Origin: Pleurotus djamor
Taxonomy: Eukaryota; Basidiomycota; Agaricomycetes; Agaricales; Pleurotaceae
Reading direction: 5' to 3'
Assembly: GCA_029747585.1 (NCBI GenBank)
Contig: JAPEVF010001230.1
Coordinates: forward strand, 1-12,117
DNA: 12,117 nucleotides
Shown here: positions 8,609-12,117 of the stretch, piece by piece
Position numbering within the stretch: position 1 is the first letter of the stretch
Layout: every line of letters starts with the position of its first letter
Position numbers and translations under genes: made by a program
The notes under the pieces: model-generated
The model's database searches: none
Told to the model about the DNA's origin: nothing
What the model saw: the letters and a program-made list of their open reading frames with translations, nothing else

Positions 8609-10286
8609 ATGGATTCCGCGTCCGATGTCAGCTTCCCCCCTCGCTTTACTGAGCTCAAGAAGGAAATCGCTGCTTCCTACCCAGATTTCGAGCAGCATAT
8701 CACCAAGGCTTGGCAGGAAGTGCTCACCACACTCAAAGATACCACACACAAGATAGCGCAGGAGGGATCGAATGTATGTGATGATATTTTCATCGTGACT
8801 AACTATGACACCGTTCGCTTTAAATGTTGCTTGTCCGCAGGGAATCCCACAAGTGAACTTTGCTGATCTCGAAAACTTGGATCAGGAACAAGTGGCCGCC
8901 ATCAAACGGAAGGGCTGCGTTGTCATTCGGGACGTCGTTGACGATGACGAGGTTGTCGGTTGGAGGCAAGCTTTGGAGAATTTCGTAAATCAGAATGATG
9001 TGGAAGGTGCCAGTCCTCTATCCCTGTGACGATACCCTTTATTTACTTGCTGGCTAGGCATACCTGCTGATAACAAGCAGTTCTTCCAACTATTGTGCGT
9101 GATTGGTCACAGTTCCTCGTGAAGCATTTTCTGACAGGACACTAGTTGGACTAGATCTCAGGTGTTGGCTAGAGCCCATCCTAATATGCTGGCAACGCAG
9201 GCTTGGCTCAACAACCTCTACCACACTAAATCTGGGGACCCCATTGAAGGCGTCGACCTTTCTGTACCTCTAACTTACGCTGATCGCTTCCGTATCCGAC
9301 ACCCTGGAAATGATTGGGGATTCCACCCTCCTCATATCGATGGTAAGTCAAGGTGATTTTTCCCTGGCATACCATGGCTTATCCCTCTACATTAGGTGGC
9401 TCCATTGAACGATGGGAAGATGAAAAGTTCCGCAGTTGCTTTAGCGAGATTCTCTCCGGAAACTGGCGTGCTCATGACCCATACGATCTAGAAGGCCGGC
9501 TCACTGCGAGATCATCTTTGTACAAACGACCAAATCAATCCACCGTGTTCAGAACTTTTCAGGGGTGGCTCGCTTTGAGGTATTCGTGGTTCCTTTTTCA
9601 AGGGCCCTCGGCTGACAGTGCTCAAGTGCAACCGGACCAAAGCAAGGAACTCTGAAAGTTTTTCCGGACGTACTCATGTCGAATGCCTATATCATTTTGC
9701 GGCCCTTCTTCCGACCTAAACTGCCTCCAGATTCAGCAGGTTTTCTGGAGCCAGAAAACTGGGAATTCGGTATCTCCTTTCATCCCATCTAATGTGCTTG
9801 ATTTTATGCTGAGCTCCAATGTAGACATATCGTCGCCTAAGTTTCCAGGTGTTTATCCTCGCGACGGTGGCTTTGGTGGCCCTCAGCCAACGATGCAACT
9901 CCACCCTCACCTGAATCTCGATGACACTATGATTTCCATGCCCGCTGTCCGGCCTGGAGATACCGTATACTGGCACTGCGACGTGGTCCATTCCGTGGAA
10001 AGGGAGCATACGGGCTCACATGATTCTGCGGGTGAGTTCCCCCAGTTCAAGGCCCTGAATGAAGTCTACTAACTCCTGTTTAGTCATGTACATCCCGGCT
10101 GTGCCATCCACACCTCACAATGAGGAGTACGTTAGAAAGCAGTTCACGGCGTTCCTCGAGGGAAAGCGACCAGCTGACTTTCCCAAAGGCCCAGACGAGA
10201 TCAACCATCTTGGTGTAGGAAAGCCAGGAGATATTATGGGTGCGTTAGGGAAAAGAGCGATGGGTATTCCTGTTGAAGTGGCGTGA
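8609..10286 (+). CDS. DUF1479 protein (YbiU-like putative dioxygenase), copy 1
   Basis: Complete 433-aa model from eight exons: 8609-8773, 8841-9006, 9058-9094, 9146-9342, 9396-9579, 9627-9769, 9825-10031, 10084-10286. The length fits the DUF1479/YbiU family (about 420 aa), which has the double-stranded beta-helix fold of Fe(II)/2-oxoglutarate oxygenases; no substrate is established. Visible landmarks are KRKGCVVIRDVV (near 72-83), LTYADRFRIRHPG, PPHIDGG with the probable metal ligands His186 and Asp188, HDPYDLEGR, FRTFQGW, NAYIILRPFF, and PGDTVYWHCDVVH with probable distal ligand His353, then MYIPAVP. The start is set by alignment with the next gene (both have an early P-R-F before a Lys-Lys-x-Ile-Ala-Ala block). 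Intron 5 (9580-9626) is only 47 bases and ends in AAG, but it is the one junction that keeps the family frame. It is one half of a tandem pair. Confidence 0.9.
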
Positions 10287-10597
10287 ATATGATCCTACTG
10301 CGGATAAACTATGGAATCATGTACGCTCACAACGCTTTCTGTGGAATTATTAACTGAGCGTATGAAACGATTTGGCTTGCTCGGATAAACATCGGGAATT
10401 TGGGCCAAGTTGGAAGTAATTCAGCGTCTAGTTCCGGAAAAACATCGGCTCTCCAGTCTTCCCTCCACAAATGGTTTCCCTCAGAGTAACTGAGCTGATA
10501 ATTCCAGTCCAGGCATCCAGAAAACGTATAAATTCTAATGCGTAGTGAAGTCCAAATGTCAGAGTCGCTCTGATTCAACCTTTCACGCACGTCACCG
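10287..10597 (+). other. Spacer between the DUF1479 copies
   Basis: These 311 bases hold the 3' end of copy 1 and the promoter of copy 2. GATAAAC near 10301 is a weak poly(A)-like motif. A minus-strand open frame at 10590-10327 has no known family and overlaps the promoter, so it is not called. A TATA-like box and a five-codon upstream frame (10556-10573) are near the right end. Confidence 0.5.
10527..10533 (+). promoter_or_regulatory. TATA-like box, DUF1479 copy 2
   Basis: TATAAAT lies about 65-71 bases before the ATG at 10598, a spacing close to that of the tubulin TATA box in this window. It is the probable core promoter of the second DUF1479 gene, so this copy may be regulated apart from copy 1, where no such box is clear. 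Confidence 0.45.
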
Positions 10598-12117
10598 ATG
10601 CAGAACGCCAGTCACCCCCGCTTCCCTCTCATCAAGAAAGCCATCGCGGCTGAGTATACGCCTTTCGAGGCGCGCATCACAAAGTCTTGGGCTGAGGTTC
10701 TCTCTGAGCTCTCTGGCATCACTCGAGATATCATTTCTCAAGGCACGAAGGTACTCTCAGTGATTGTTTTAGTATGACCATTAACTTACCTGAGCGTTCT
10801 CCAGTATATTCCTGAAGTCGATTTCTCGGAGATTGATAGTCTCAGCTCCACTCAAGTCGAAGCAATCAAATCCAAAGGATGCGTTGTAGTTCGCAACTTG
10901 TTCGACCGCGGCCTCGCAGAGGGTTGGAAGGCTACTTTGGAGGACATTATCAAGGAAAACCCCACCGTTCAAGGTGAGAGCCTCCCCTTATCAATCCAAG
11001 CGTTCTGTATCTCTCATCGCCTTTTCTTACCAGGGTTCCCCCCCGATAACCCCCAGTTCTATGAACTCTAGTTGAGTCCACACCTACGGAAAATTCAATT
11101 AGTTCTAAAGCCTTTTATGTCAGCTGGACAAAGCCCCAGATTGAAGCAAGATCCCATCCGAACATGATTAAAATATCCAAATTCTTCAATAACTTCTACC
11201 ATTCCAAGTCCGGTACCGCCATTGACGGAGTGGATTTATCCACGCCTTTGACTTACTCCGACAGAATCAGGATCAGACGTCCTGGTACTACTATCACAGC
11301 TCTTCCGCCACATATCGATGGTGCCACATTGGAGCGCTGGGAAGAACACAACACAAGGGAGAACTTCAGGGATATATATGCCGGGAAGTGGCGTTCTCAT
11401 GACCCATATGATCTTGACGGCCGTCTTGATGCCTTAACTTCGTTATACAACCGACCTAATCAGGTTCGTTTGTGATCCGCTCCTACCTGTGGTTGCCTTC
11501 ATGCTTTCCCTAGTGCACTGTCTTTCNGGACCTTCCAAGGATGGACTTCACTCGGGTTTATTCTCTCTACCACTTGGTGGAAGTATACCATGCTCACTTT
11601 GTCACCATATGATCTCTAGGGAGACTGGTCCTAACGAAGGCACCATTCGGTTCTTCCCTAATGTGCAAGTCGCCAACGCTTATATCATCCTTCGCCCGTT
11701 CTTCAAGCCGATCGTTCCAAACGACTCTCCGGAGATTTGGAATCCCAAGAACTGGGTATTCGGTGAGTTGACCTCATTTACCCGTATACTCGTCGTTCAC
11801 TTACCTAGGCTCTAATTATAGACCTTGACACGCCTGAGTTTCCCGGGATCGTGGACATGGATGGAGGGTTTTATCAGAACCCCTCGCCTAAGAATCACCC
11901 ACACTTGAGGCTCGACGAAACCATGACGCCCCCACCCAAGGTATACCCCGGAGACGNCCGTCTTCTGGCAATGCGATGTGGTCCATTGTGTAGAAGTTGA
12001 ACACAAGGGAAACAAGGATTCTGCAGGTAACGACGAATCTCCCCTCGAAGCGTATCGTGGTGATCAAATATGTTTCCCTTCCAGTGTTATTCATCCCAGC
12101 CGTGCCGAAAACGCCTC
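10598..12117 (+). CDS. DUF1479 protein, tandem copy 2, 3' partial
   Basis: Exons 10598-10750, 10805-10973, 11034-11070, 11124-11463, 11514-11555, 11620-11762, 11822-12026, and 12085 to the edge give about 373 residues if the N at 11527 and the N at 11957 are read as extra bases. Domain landmarks match copy 1 in order: KSKGCVVVRNLF, an ELYWTKPQ block, LTYSDRIRIRRPG, PPHIDGA (probable ligands His183 and Asp185), HDPYDLDGR, FRTFQGW, NAYIILRPFF, PGDAVFWQCDVVH (probable distal ligand His349), FIPAVP. It is presumably a related Fe(II)/2-oxoglutarate-type oxygenase of unknown substrate. It lacks the intron of copy 1 after HIDG and has a different one after PNQ (11464-11513). A Gln (344) replaces the upstream His of the WHCDVVH motif. 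Taken literally, the Ns would break the frame, but both sit where removing one base restores the family sequence, so the gene is probably intact. About 60 C-terminal residues lie outside the window. Confidence 0.85.

Noticed and set aside
10327..10590. Minus-strand 87-codon frame between the DUF1479 copies
   Set aside because: No recognised family, and it spans the 3' region of copy 1 and the TATA box of copy 2; most likely chance.
11514..12026. Second DUF1479 copy as a frameshifted pseudogene
   Set aside because: Both apparent frameshifts are exactly at N bases, splice sites are intact, and key His/Asp residues are kept; sequence error is more likely.
1..12117. CRISPR arrays, tRNA/rRNA genes, long terminal repeats
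   Set aside because: No regularly spaced repeats, cloverleaf-like segments or long paired repeats were seen by eye; this cannot exclude short or degraded elements.

Overview
The window looks like nuclear DNA of a basidiomycete fungus, most likely an Agaricomycete. Almost every gene is broken by introns of about 47-71 bases with GT..AG ends and CTNAN-like branch sites. The protein families found (AT-hook/DUF6729, transketolase-like, tubulin, DUF1479) also fit that group. The single-frame open stretches are mostly fragments, so the gene models below were built by joining exons so that the protein family stays in frame.

Layout. (1) Positions 1692 to 1, minus strand: an AT-hook protein with a DUF6729-like zinc module and a Pro/Thr-rich tail, running off the left edge. 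(2) 1693-2766: a divergent intergenic region of about 1.07 kb with no convincing gene. (3) 2767-5384, plus strand: a complete 13-exon transketolase-like ThDP enzyme (637 aa). (4) 5656-8282, plus: a complete 24-exon divergent beta-type tubulin (451 aa) with exons as short as 6 and 9 bases. (5) 8609-10286, plus: a complete 8-exon DUF1479 protein (433 aa). (6) 10598 to the right edge, plus: a tandem DUF1479 paralogue, cut by the window end after about 373 residues. Three N bases are present; the two in exons behave as single extra bases.

The genes do not form an obvious pathway. A carbohydrate-metabolism-type enzyme, a cytoskeletal protein and two putative Fe(II)/2-oxoglutarate-type oxygenases sit head to tail with gaps of about 270-330 bases. 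The left gene belongs to a family that I recall as often expanded or linked to mobile elements in mushrooms. The most interesting features are the extreme fragmentation and microexons of the tubulin gene, its changed drug- and GTP-site residues, and intron gain or loss between the tandem DUF1479 copies. No CRISPR array, tRNA, rRNA or complete transposon was seen.
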